The translations under genes were made by a program, and so were the position numbers. A DNA stretch of 10,956 bases from Candidatus Odyssella thessalonicensis (lineage in GTDB: Bacteria; Pseudomonadota; Alphaproteobacteria; Bin65): contig SBBV01000142.1 in NCBI GenBank assembly GCA_005240015.1, positions 1 through 10,956 of the forward strand, read 5' to 3'. The notes below the pieces were generated by a model. The model searched no databases and was not told the origin of the DNA. It saw only the letters and a program-made list of their open reading frames with translations. Of this stretch, positions 1 to 6,459 are shown in pieces (position 1 is the first letter of the stretch; every line of letters begins with the position of its first letter).

Positions 1-2
1 CC

Positions 3-122
3 GGTTACTGGCTCAAGCACGTTGCGGTCAGCCCCGGCATGAAAATGCCTTGGGGCGACGTCGCGATGGCGGCAGCCGATCAGAAGTTCATGCCGACGAC
101 GGCTCCCAAGTGCGGCAGGTAG
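3..122 (+). CDS. C-terminal tail of an unrecognised protein, cut by the window edge
   Basis: An open frame enters from the left edge and runs 39 codons (GYWLKHVAVSPG... ending APKCGR) to a TAG at 120-122. It contains the only ATG-rich, protein-like reading of this stretch and precedes a secreted cytochrome c, whose proposed GTG start overlaps its end by 13 bp, so the two are probably translationally coupled. The tail has one Cys near the end and no motif I can assign. An electron-donating periplasmic partner of the cytochrome is possible, but that is inference from position only. Confidence 0.45.
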   Translation, partial: GYWLKHVAVSPGMKMPWGDVAMAAADQKFMPTTAPKCGR

Positions 123-586
123 GCTGCCGACGACGGCCACCGAGAGCGGGGGCATCGCGGAGAGGATTCGCTCTGCCCCTGCTCGTTGTGGCGCTCGGCG
201 GTCTCGGCTCTCTTCTGGGGCCAGACGGACCGGGGGGCGGGATCGCTAGCGCGCAATCGCGCGGCGATTCGAAGCGCGGGGAGGAGCTTTTCGGCGAGAA
301 GGGCTGCAACGGCTGCCATCGGATCAATGGCGTCGGTGGTGAGGTCGGGCCTGATCTCACGCGCGTCTTCAAACTCGATCTGGCCAGGGAACGCCCTGGG
401 CAGAACGAGGCGGATATCACCGCGTACGTGAAGGCGTCCATTCGAGAGCCGCAAGCGTATATCGTGCCCAAATTCCCGAAGCCGTCACCGATGCCCTCCG
501 CCAAGATGTTCGAGCTCTCGGAGCGAGACATCGACGATCTGGTCGCCTACCTCCGGAAAGCCGGAGGGGCGGCCAGAGCGAAATAG
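110..586 (+). CDS. Secreted single-haem c-type cytochrome (class I-like)
   Basis: The product is a periplasmic electron carrier of about 158 residues. An Arg-rich N-terminus (RRRPPR..SRR), a hydrophobic stretch at about 20-37 and an ASA|QS cleavage site at about 46-50 form a signal peptide. The haem attachment motif CNGCH lies at 66-70, followed by a typical GPDLTRV segment. A Met in SPMPS at about 128 is the likely sixth iron ligand, and the C-terminal helix DIDDLVAYLRKAG is standard for the fold. No ATG exists in this frame upstream. The GTG at 110 is chosen because it gives a normal signal peptide and overlaps the preceding stop; a TTG at 50 would overlap the upstream gene by 73 bp. No strong ribosome binding site is visible. 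The gene ends just before a terminator. Its redox partner is unknown and may be the truncated gene upstream. Confidence 0.82.
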   Translation: MRQVGCRRRPPRAGASRRGFALPLLVVALGGLGSLLGPDGPGGGIASAQSRGDSKRGEELFGEKGCNGCHRINGVGGEVGPDLTRVFKLDLARERPGQNEADITAYVKASIREPQAYIVPKFPKPSPMPSAKMFELSERDIDDLVAYLRKAGGAARAK

Positions 587-591
587 CTCGG

Positions 592-610
592 GGCGGCCGA
601 CCGCCTTTTT
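592..610 (+). terminator. Rho-independent terminator after the cytochrome c gene
   Basis: A GGCGG stem (592-596), a CCGA loop and CCGCC (601-605) are followed at once by five T (606-610). It lies 5 bp after the cytochrome c stop codon on the same strand, so it marks the end of that transcription unit. Confidence 0.75.
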
Positions 611-662
611 CAACGTGCGACCGCTCGGACGCAGCAAATTCATAGATCGACCGAGGTGCCTG

Positions 663-905
663 ATGTTCCTCGCAGTCGTGATCCGACGTCTAACCCGACT
701 CCTGCCGGTGTGCATTGTGCTTTCGATCGCGATGGGCGTGCAAAGCGCTCGCGCCCAGGGGCCGGCGCAGTGGAAAAGCGAATGGCCGCGAACCGACTTG
801 TCGCGGGCGACGGTCCCGCTCGGCCAAATCCGCTCGGTAATCGGCAAGGACCGCATTTCCGCCATTGACAAGCCGAGATTCGCCCCGGTGCGTTCCGCCG
901 CTTGA
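663..905 (+). pseudogene. Truncated DUF3179-like exported protein (N-terminal fragment)
   Basis: This is an 80-codon frame from an ATG at 663, preceded by GAGG at a 6-nt spacing. Residues 1-32 form a signal peptide (RRLTRLL, hydrophobic core, ARA|QG). The mature part reads QWKSEWPRTDLSRATVPLG, then IDKPRFAPV, which matches from memory the start of DUF3179 proteins (WxTDFSxxxVxLxEIxSGGPxxDGIPxIDxPxF). Family members are usually over 300 residues, but this frame stops at 903-905 just after that block. In another frame the stretch after the stop reads PLERVVVVERSRARIG before its own stop near 950, which resembles the next conserved block, so one frameshift followed by loss of the rest is plausible. 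The SGGPP core is changed to SVIGK, which also suggests decay. The function of DUF3179 is unknown. A genuine small exported protein is the alternative. Confidence 0.6.
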
Positions 906-968
906 GCGCGTCGTGGTCGTGGAGCGGAGTAGAGCGCGGATTGGCTAATCCAGCCTCGTTTCTCGCGG

Positions 969-1004
969 AAATTCCCTGCAGATTCCCTGTTTATCAGGGA
1001 ATTT
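969..1004. repeat. ATTCCCTG direct/inverted repeat hairpin
   Basis: The octamer ATTCCCTG occurs at 971-978 and 982-989, and its reverse complement CAGGGAAT at 995-1002. The inner pair forms an 8-bp stem with a 5-nt loop, and the outer pair extends to 10 bp (AAATTCCCTG at 969-978 against CAGGGAATTT at 995-1004). It sits between the broken DUF3179-like gene and the end of livF. No T-tract makes it a good terminator on either strand. It may be a dispersed intergenic repeat or the scar of a mobile element. Confidence 0.6.
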
Positions 1005-1068
1005 GGCTAGAGGAGAGTTCGATTCGTGACGGCGCACACCGCTAGCCGCGGCGATATAGTGCGCAAGG

Positions 1069-1713
1069 TCAAGCTTGGCGGACACTGCCGCGTTCGATGA
1101 CGAATAGCTGATTCACGAGCGCCGCGGAGTGCGTGTAGTCCGATTCCGACAATAGCACCGCGAGATTGTCGGCCCTGAGTCCCGCGATGACCTCGACCAG
1201 ACGATGGGCGAGCGCGGGCGCCACGCCCTCGAACGGCTCATCGAGAAGCAAAAGCCGCCGGCCGGTCATGAGCGCACGCGCGAGCGCCACCAGCTTCTGC
1301 TGCCCGCCGCTCAGTTGCATGGCCTTGCGCGCGGCGAATGATTTCACTTCGGGGATGGCCTGATAGATCCAGCGCAGCCGTTGGGCGATGTCGGCGCTGC
1401 CGGTTGCCCAGGCGGGCACGAGCACGTTCTCTTCGACGGTGAGCTCGGGAACCAGGCGCCGGTCCTCGGGCATGTAGCCGATGCCGAGATGCGCGCGCCG
1501 GTGCGGGGACGCTTTCGCCAGGTCCTGGCCGTCCAGCGCGATCGCTCCGCGTATCCCCGCAATCAATCCCATGATGCTGCGCATCAGCGTGGTCTTGCCG
1601 GCGCCGTTGCGGCCGACGAGGCCGGCGACGGCGCCAGGCGGGATGACGAGATTGACGCCGTGGAGAATCGCGGTCTCCTGGATCGACACTTGAAGATCGC
1701 GCACCTCCAACAT
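1069..1713 (-). CDS. livF: ABC transporter ATP-binding protein, LivF type
   Basis: This is one of the two cytoplasmic ATPases that power the Liv-type importer encoded by the adjacent genes. It has 214 residues with Walker A GRNGAGKT at 34-41, ABC signature LSGGQQK at 134-140 and Walker B LLLLDEP at 154-160. The EDRRLVPELTVEENV segment at 83-97 is typical of LivF. Two features are slightly unusual. The H-loop region reads LLSESDY, where LivF proteins normally have LVEQN. The C-terminus stops at ERGSVRQA, about 20 residues short of the usual EGT...AYLG tail. The ATG lies 9 bp after the livG stop, so it is the last gene of the operon. No T-tract terminator is seen downstream. Confidence 0.92.
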   Translation of the reverse strand: MLEVRDLQVSIQETAILHGVNLVIPPGAVAGLVGRNGAGKTTLMRSIMGLIAGIRGAIALDGQDLAKASPHRRAHLGIGYMPEDRRLVPELTVEENVLVPAWATGSADIAQRLRWIYQAIPEVKSFAARKAMQLSGGQQKLVALARALMTGRRLLLLDEPFEGVAPALAHRLVEVIAGLRADNLAVLLSESDYTHSAALVNQLFVIERGSVRQA

Positions 1714-1722
1714 CGCCGCCGC

Positions 1723-2487
1723 CTATCGCCGCCGATGCAATTCGGCGCCGATCACGTATTGGCGCACGTCCGCATTCGTCAGCACCTCGCGCGTCGGCCC
1801 GTCGGCGATGACACGGCCGTCGTAGAAGGCCACGACTCGCGCGGCATGCCGCTCGACGATCTCCATGTCGTGCTCGATGAACATGATCGTCGCCTCGGTC
1901 GCCCGTAGCGCATCCAGGATTGTGGTCATGATCGGGAACTTCTCTTCGACGCTGATGCCGCTCGTCGGCTCGTCGAGCAGCACGATCGCCGGCCTGCCCA
2001 CTGTGGTCATGGCGATGTCGAGCAGCTTGCGCACGCCCTGCGGAAGCACCGTGATCATGCGGTCGCGAAATTCGCTGAGGCCGTAGTCGGCGAGGAGCCG
2101 TTCGGCCGACTCGATCCGTGCCGGCGAGCGGAGCGCGCGCCAGAACCCGAGCCGCCGCGACGACGCGATGCCAAGCGCCACCAGCACGTTGTCGAGCACC
2201 GTGAGGCCAGGAAAGAGCTGGGGAATTTGAAAGGAGCGGCAGATGCCCAGGCGTGTGATCTCGCGCGGCGGCAAGGCCGTGATGTCGCGGCCGCGGTAGA
2301 GGATGGTGCCGGCGTCGGGCGTGAGATAACCCGTCACCATGTTGACGAAGGTGGTTTTCCCGGCACCGTTGGCGCCGATGACGCCGACGATTTCCTGTGC
2401 TTCGACGCGCACGTTCACTGCGGCGGCGGCGATCACGGCACCGAACGCCTTGTCGAGATTGCGGGTCTCGAGGATCGGGGTGCTCAT
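1723..2487 (-). CDS. livG: ABC transporter ATP-binding protein, LivG type
   Basis: This is the second ATPase of the Liv-type importer and has 254 residues. Walker A GANGAGKT is at 38-45, FQIPQLFPGLTVLDNV at 86-101 is the family Q-loop region, Walker B AIVLLDEP is at 167-174, and the H-loop His is at 206 in FIEHDME. The signature motif is non-standard: LPQGVRKLLDIA at 148-159, where LSxGQ is usual. The start at 2487 is set by the family N-terminus (MSTPILETRNLDKAFG) and by a 4-bp ATGA overlap with the livM stop. An open frame continues further upstream but only shadows livM. Ligand specificity comes from livK, not from this subunit. Confidence 0.92.
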   Translation of the reverse strand: MSTPILETRNLDKAFGAVIAAAAVNVRVEAQEIVGVIGANGAGKTTFVNMVTGYLTPDAGTILYRGRDITALPPREITRLGICRSFQIPQLFPGLTVLDNVLVALGIASSRRLGFWRALRSPARIESAERLLADYGLSEFRDRMITVLPQGVRKLLDIAMTTVGRPAIVLLDEPTSGISVEEKFPIMTTILDALRATEATIMFIEHDMEIVERHAARVVAFYDGRVIADGPTREVLTNADVRQYVIGAELHRRR

Positions 2488-3434
2488 GACCGCGTCACGA
2501 GCCGGGGCCGCCGGCGGAACAGGGACCACAGGCCACCCGGCATGAAGATGATGACGAGCAGCATGGTGGCGCCGACGACCATCTGCCAGGTGTTGGGCGA
2601 GTAGGCGAAGGCGTAGGTCCGGATCATCTCGAAGACAAAGGACCCGAGGAAGGGCGCCGCGACGCTGCCGGTGCCGCTCAGAATCGCGACGAACACGAAC
2701 TCGCCCGAGGTCGTCCAATAGGCGAGGTCGGGGTCGATGTGGCCGGTGGCGACGGCAGTTAGCGCCCCACCTGCGCCGGCCAGCGCTGCCGACAGCACGT
2801 ATTTGACGTGGAGGGCGCCACGCACCGATGCCCCGAGATACTCGACGCGGATTTCGTTCTCGCGGATCGCTTCACCAAGATAGCCGCGCGTGGAGCCGAG
2901 ATAGCGATGCAGGAGCAGCGCGGCCGCGAAGGCGACGCTTGCGGTCAGCACGAACAGAGCGTGGCGGGCCGCCGTACCGGCGAACGCGAAGCCGAGGAAG
3001 GTTGGCGTGGGCAGATTGAATCCGTCGGTGCTGCCGAGGGCGGAGCTTTTCACCAGCAAGCCGTAGAGGATCATCGAGAACGCGAGGCTCAACATGGCGA
3101 AGAAGATCTCGCGGTAGCGGGTGAGCAGAAAGCCGAGCACCCAGGCCACGGCGCCGGCCACGGCCACGCCGAGCGCGAGCAGCGCCAGCGCCTCCGTCAC
3201 CTTCAGGAGGTTGACGCCGAGCCCGGCCGCGTAGGCTCCGAGACCGTAGTAAAGGCCCTGGCCGAACGAGACGAGGCCGGCGCGCATCAGCAGCATCAGG
3301 CTCAGCACGACCAGCCCCTTTGCGAGCGCAATCAGGGTGATGAAGCGCAGCCATCCCGGCATTAGGAATCCGGCCGCGATCAGGCCGCAGAACAGAAGGA
3401 AAGGCAGCCCGATGGCGACGGCGGGGCCGCGCAT
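2484..3434 (-). CDS. livM: ABC transporter permease, LivM type
   Basis: This inner-membrane channel subunit of the Liv-type importer has 316 residues with roughly eight to ten hydrophobic segments. The family motifs GLVSFGQGLYYGLGAYAAG and GTRGYLGEAIRENEIRVEYLG (the cytoplasmic loop that docks the ATPases) are evident, as is SGTGSVAAPFLG near the C-terminus. The start at 3434 is chosen because it overlaps the livH stop in a TGATG arrangement and yields a hydrophobic N-terminus at once; the same frame stays open upstream but reads as Arg-rich shadow sequence inside livH. It is coupled to livG downstream by a 4-bp overlap. Confidence 0.92.
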   Translation of the reverse strand: MRGPAVAIGLPFLLFCGLIAAGFLMPGWLRFITLIALAKGLVVLSLMLLMRAGLVSFGQGLYYGLGAYAAGLGVNLLKVTEALALLALGVAVAGAVAWVLGFLLTRYREIFFAMLSLAFSMILYGLLVKSSALGSTDGFNLPTPTFLGFAFAGTAARHALFVLTASVAFAAALLLHRYLGSTRGYLGEAIRENEIRVEYLGASVRGALHVKYVLSAALAGAGGALTAVATGHIDPDLAYWTTSGEFVFVAILSGTGSVAAPFLGSFVFEMIRTYAFAYSPNTWQMVVGATMLLVIIFMPGGLWSLFRRRPRLVTRS

Positions 3435-4330
3435 CAGATCTTCCGCGCGACGACGCGGCGGAACAGTCCCTGGGGACGGAACGCCAGCACCAGCGACATG
3501 ACGCCATATATGACGAACAACTCGGCCTCGGGCAGCAGGTGGACCGAGCTCGCGCGGCTGATGCCGACGACGAGCGCGCCGATCGCCGCACCCTCGATGC
3601 TTCCGAGTCCGCCGATCACGACAACCGCAAAGGCGAGCACGATCAGCTCGACGCCGATGCTCGGGACGACCGAGGTGGTGGGCGCGGTGAACGCCCCGCC
3701 GAGCGCGCCCAGCATCGCGCCAATGACGAACGTGACCGTGAAGACGCGGCGCACGTCGACGCCCATGGCCGCGCTGATCTCGCGGTCGTGGATCACCGCC
3801 AGCAGCAGCTTGCCGTTGCGGGTGCGGTTCAGGCCCCACCACAGCAAGGCGCCGGTGACCGAGGCGAGGGCGATCAGCCCGAGGTCGTAGACCGAGAAGG
3901 CGAGACCCGAGATCTGCACCCGCCCCAAGAGCCCGTAAGGCTGCGACGCGTAATAGGGACTGGCGCCCCAGATCACCTTGATCGCGTCCTCGATGATCAG
4001 GAATACGCCGTAGGTGACCAGCACGATGACGATCTCATCGCGCCCGTACATCAGCCGCAGTACGCCGCGCTCGATCAGCAGCCCGAACACGAGGCCGACC
4101 ACGACCGCCACGAGCAGCAGCAGCGCATAGCTCGCGAGCGGCGGGTAGCCGCCCGCGAAGTAGCTGCCGATCGCCGAGACCGCGGTATACGCGCCGAGCG
4201 CATAGAGACCGCCGTGCGCGATGTTGAGGATCTTCATCACGCCGAAGATCAGGGTCAGGCCGGCGGAGACGATGAACAGCCAGGACGAGTAGATGACACC
4301 GTCCACGAGAATGGCAACGAGCGTCAGCAT
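3434..4330 (-). CDS. livH: ABC transporter permease, LivH type
   Basis: This is the partner inner-membrane permease of LivM, with 298 residues. It has multiple hydrophobic segments, the family N-terminal block GLTLIFGVMKILNIAHGGLYALGAY at about 24-48, the LLWWGLNRTRNGKLLLAVIHDREISAAMGV docking loop, and GGLGSIEGAAIGALVVG near the C-terminus. The start at 4330 (MLTLVAILVDGVIYSS) has GAGGG about 3 nt upstream. A further in-frame ATG at 4369 would add 13 charged residues and begins inside the terminator stem, so it is less likely. It ends overlapping livM by one base. Confidence 0.93.
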   Translation of the reverse strand: MLTLVAILVDGVIYSSWLFIVSAGLTLIFGVMKILNIAHGGLYALGAYTAVSAIGSYFAGGYPPLASYALLLLVAVVVGLVFGLLIERGVLRLMYGRDEIVIVLVTYGVFLIIEDAIKVIWGASPYYASQPYGLLGRVQISGLAFSVYDLGLIALASVTGALLWWGLNRTRNGKLLLAVIHDREISAAMGVDVRRVFTVTFVIGAMLGALGGAFTAPTTSVVPSIGVELIVLAFAVVVIGGLGSIEGAAIGALVVGISRASSVHLLPEAELFVIYGVMSLVLAFRPQGLFRRVVARKI

Positions 4331-4367
4331 GCGCCCTCGATCCCGATCGCCCTCGACTGCGTGCTCC

Positions 4368-4397
4368 AAAAACAGGGGCCGGGAACGGCCCGGCCCC
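4368..4397 (-). terminator. Intrinsic terminator between livK and livH
   Basis: On the - strand a 9-bp all-GC stem (GGGGCCGGG, 4397-4389, against CCCGGCCCC, 4383-4375) with loop CCGTT is followed by TG and five T (4372-4368). It lies about 25 bp after the livK stop and about 40 bp before the livH start, within a block that is otherwise one operon. It is best read as a partial terminator that lets the binding-protein gene be transcribed more than the rest of the importer. Confidence 0.7.
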
Positions 4398-4420
4398 CTG
4401 GCCCGGAAGCCCGGCCGCGC

Positions 4421-5755
4421 TCAGTTACACTTGGCGCCTTTGAAGCCACTCTTGATCCACGCTTCGCTCTTGACGCCCTCTGGCGGGTTCACGCATTCGG
4501 CCGCATAGTATTTGACGTCGACGAAGGTCGGCTGCCCGGCCGCCTTGTCGAACTTGTAGGTGCCGATCGCGTTGTCGCCGATGGCCTGGTGGCCCTTGCC
4601 GAGCGCCATCCGGATCTTGCCGCTGGGCGTTTCGAATTCGAGAAATTCGAACGCTTTGATCACGGCCTCCTGGGTCGGCACCTTGCCGGTGCCCGCGGCC
4701 GCTTTCTCGTACGCCGCTTTGACGCCGAGGAATGCGATGGCCATCTTGTAGGAGGCATAGATCGGCGGCGTGGCGAAGCGGTCGTAGTAGGCCTTGCGGA
4801 ACCAATCGTTGAGCGCGCTCGGCTTGGCGAATAGGCCATGCGTACCGCGTGCGCCAATGATCGTCCCGTCGGGGATCTGCGCGCCGAGCCGGAAGATGGC
4901 GGGCTCGCCGGCGGAGAGCAGCACCTTGCGCGCGTCGAAGACGCCACGCGCCCTCGCCTGCAAGACGAAGCCCTCAAGGTCGGCGCCCCAGAAACTTGTG
5001 TGGAGAATATCTGGTTTGCCAACCAAGAGCGCCGAAATCTCCGCGCCGTATTGCCCGGCGCCGAGCTTGGGGAACTGCTCGGTCACGATCGAGATGCCGG
5101 GTTTGAGCGCTTGCATCGAAAGCCTGAAGTCGGCCCAGGAGTCCTGGCCCCAGGCGTAATTCTGATTGAGCCCGGCAATGCTCTTGGCCTGCGGCGCCGT
5201 CTCAGCGAGGTAACGGGCTGCGGCAACGTTGTCCATCGTGCCATGCGGACCGGTGCGGAACAGGTAAGTATAGCTGGCATCTTCGAAAATGCGCGGCGTC
5301 CCGCAATCGAAGAAGATCGTGAGCTTCTTCAGTTCCTCGGTCACCGGCGCCACGGCCAGGCAGTCGCCGCTCGAGATGTAGCCGATGACGAGGTCGACAT
5401 TCTCGCGCTGGACCAGGTTCCGGTATTCGGTGACCTGTTTGGTGGTGCCGCCAGCCTCGTCGATGACGACCGTCTGGATCAGCGCCCCGGCGATTCCCTT
5501 GCTGTTGTAGGGAGCGGGCACCGTGCCGTTGTTGATCGCCTCGACCATGAGTTCGGCGGCGTTTCGGGCCGGGATACCGAACGGCCCAGCGGCGCCGCCG
5601 GACAGGAACGTGACGATGCCGATCTTGAGCTTCGGTGCCTCCTGCGCCTGACTGCCCAGCGCGGCGCTCAGCAGGGCTAGAGTTGCAGCGACCAGAGCCC
5701 TTACCGGACGCTTCGGTAGCAGGAAGGAAGCGCTAATAACGTTAGGCATGGTCAT
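4421..5755 (-). CDS. Periplasmic substrate-binding protein of the Liv-type ABC importer
   Basis: This is the ligand-capturing component of the importer encoded downstream (type 1 periplasmic binding fold, Peripla_BP_6-like). It has 444 residues. The signal peptide spans 1-37 with a hydrophobic core at about 20-33 and cleavage at SQA|QEA. The mature protein starts KLKIGIVTFLSGGAAGPFG, the usual first strand and helix, and contains VDLVIGYISSGDCLAVAPV and the C-terminal lobe helix YASYKMAIAFLGVKAAYEKA. The ATG at 5755 is preferred because GGGAGAG lies 5 nt upstream; ATG 5749 and an upstream frame start at 5794 lack this. The protein is longer than classic LivK (about 370 residues). Family members bind amino acids, amides, urea or aromatic acids, and nothing here identifies the ligand. 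A livK symbol would overstate what is known. Confidence 0.9.
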   Translation of the reverse strand: MTMPNVISASFLLPKRPVRALVAATLALLSAALGSQAQEAPKLKIGIVTFLSGGAAGPFGIPARNAAELMVEAINNGTVPAPYNSKGIAGALIQTVVIDEAGGTTKQVTEYRNLVQRENVDLVIGYISSGDCLAVAPVTEELKKLTIFFDCGTPRIFEDASYTYLFRTGPHGTMDNVAAARYLAETAPQAKSIAGLNQNYAWGQDSWADFRLSMQALKPGISIVTEQFPKLGAGQYGAEISALLVGKPDILHTSFWGADLEGFVLQARARGVFDARKVLLSAGEPAIFRLGAQIPDGTIIGARGTHGLFAKPSALNDWFRKAYYDRFATPPIYASYKMAIAFLGVKAAYEKAAAGTGKVPTQEAVIKAFEFLEFETPSGKIRMALGKGHQAIGDNAIGTYKFDKAAGQPTFVDVKYYAAECVNPPEGVKSEAWIKSGFKGAKCN

Positions 5756-6132
5756 AGTCACTCTCCCTTGCTTTGCTGGTTTGATTGCCATCACGCAGTT
5801 TCTCGTGATCCCGGCATCGTTTGGTTGGTCGCATTAAGAACAGCATACTATCGCCCACCAGAGGGTGCCAGCTATCGCCCACCAGAGGGTGCCAGCTGGC
5901 GGCAGCAGGAGACGTATCATCCACGAGAATGGATTTGCGGCCGCGGGAAGGCTTGTGGCTTCGCGCATCACGTCTACGCTTGCACGTGATTTCCGATACC
6001 CACGGCCGGCGGCGAAGGCAATGAGTATGAGGTTCACCATCGCGGCCGCGCGTCACACCAAACCCGAGGACATCGCGTTCTGAATCTCCGCTGCCGAATT
6101 GATGGCCATCGCAGCGGCCGGGGCACGCGCCG
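5756..6132. other. Non-coding interval upstream of the importer operon
   Basis: About 377 bases hold no gene I can support. The stretch must contain the livK promoter and leader on the - strand, but no convincing -35/-10 pair stands out; TATGCT on the - strand just downstream of the tandem repeat is a weak -10 candidate. It also holds the 24-bp tandem repeat and the palindrome GCCAGCTGGC (5891-5900). The open frames crossing it lack ribosome binding sites and family resemblance. Confidence 0.5.
5848..5895. repeat. Perfect 24-bp tandem duplication upstream of livK
   Basis: A 24-bp unit starting CTATCGCCCACCAGAGGG occurs twice head to tail without mismatch (5848-5871 and 5872-5895). Each unit contains the small palindrome CACC-AGAG-GGTG. 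The second copy runs directly into GCCAGCTGGC, a perfect 10-bp palindrome at 5891-5900. It lies 90-140 bp upstream of the livK start, in the range where activator or repressor sites are expected. It could equally be a simple replication-slippage duplication. Confidence 0.8.
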
Positions 6133-6358
6133 CTAAAAGACCGGTATCTCACGATAGGTCCCCACAAGCATTTGAGTCGCTCGACGATGTCGCCCATTGG
6201 CGCCCCCGCACGGACGAGCTCGATTGTTACCGGCATGATGTTTTGGCTCTCGTCCTGGCGACCGCGACGAGCTTTTCGAGCAGCCTTTCCACCTTCGCTT
6301 CGTCGCGCGTGGCGCGCACATGCTTCAACCGTGCGATCTGGTGCTCGGCCGTCGTCGG
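6133..6358 (-). pseudogene. Relic of a methylmalonyl/isobutyryl-CoA mutase large subunit (C-terminal end only)
   Basis: Reading the - strand across three frames reconstructs the end of a B12-dependent acyl-CoA mutase large subunit: EHQIARLKHVRATRDEAKV and ERLLEKLVAVAR, then after one missing base (near 6253) DESQNIMPVTIELVRAGAP and MGDIVERLKCLWG, then after another (near 6160) TYREIPVF and TAG at 6135-6133. This fits the family ending (QIxRLxxVRxxRDxxxVxxxLxxL..., NLMPxIxxAVRAxATxGEIxxxLRxVWGxYREPxVF, recalled, not searched). All of the TIM-barrel catalytic domain is missing. Two frameshifts and the missing body make it non-functional. It is fused at about 6346-6360 to the start of a different gene (next entry). 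Confidence 0.72.
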
Positions 6359-6459
6359 GTCGCGATCTTGCCGGGAACGCGCTTAGACGTGCGCCGCAAG
6401 AGGTCGCCGAGTGTGTGCTGACGAAGCCGGTCCGGGGCGATCGGTCGCTCTGCCTTCAT
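6325..6459 (-). pseudogene. Relic of an acyl-CoA synthetase (AMP-dependent ligase) N-terminus
   Basis: An ATG at 6459 with GGGAG 8 nt upstream (6472-6468) starts a frame beginning MKAERPIAPDRL, then RQHTLGDLLRRTSKRVPGKIA. This is the usual opening of fatty-acyl-CoA synthetases (HTxGDLLRRSAxRxPDKxAI). Resemblance ends at about codon 33 (6361), where the sequence switches to mutase-derived DNA, and the frame then runs out of phase to a TGA at 6327-6325. The reaction would have been ATP-dependent activation of a carboxylic acid to its CoA ester, but none of the catalytic motifs is present. A deletion joining two neighbouring acyl-CoA genes explains the structure. Confidence 0.62.

Noticed and set aside
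1005..1040. Possible tRNA 3' part (GAGTTCGATTC resembles a T-loop)
   Set aside because: The flanking bases do not form a T-stem and no acceptor or anticodon arm can be folded around it.
2487..3842. Upstream extensions of livG (to 2718) and livM (to 3842)
   Set aside because: The extensions are Arg-rich shadows of the preceding gene; family N-termini and start/stop overlaps fix the starts at 2487 and 3434.
3539..4834. Long + strand open frame (over 400 codons) antisense to livH and livK
   Set aside because: Composition is rich in Arg, Asp, His and Glu with no family resemblance, and it exactly shadows two clear genes; long antisense frames are expected at this GC content.
5848..5895. CRISPR array or sigma-54 promoter
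   Set aside because: The two repeat units are adjacent with no spacer, so it is not CRISPR; TGGCAC is present on the - strand but the TTGC element required 5 nt later is absent.
5985..6024. The + strand reads LHVISDTHG, like the first motif of YfcE-type phosphodiesterases
   Set aside because: The frame stops a few codons later, no start or further metallophosphoesterase motifs are seen in any frame, and nine residues can match by chance.
5742..6236. 164-codon - strand frame covering the tandem repeat and the livK leader
   Set aside because: Its first ~35 residues belong to the frameshifted mutase relic; the rest has no protein-like pattern, contains the DNA repeat, and overlaps the livK start.
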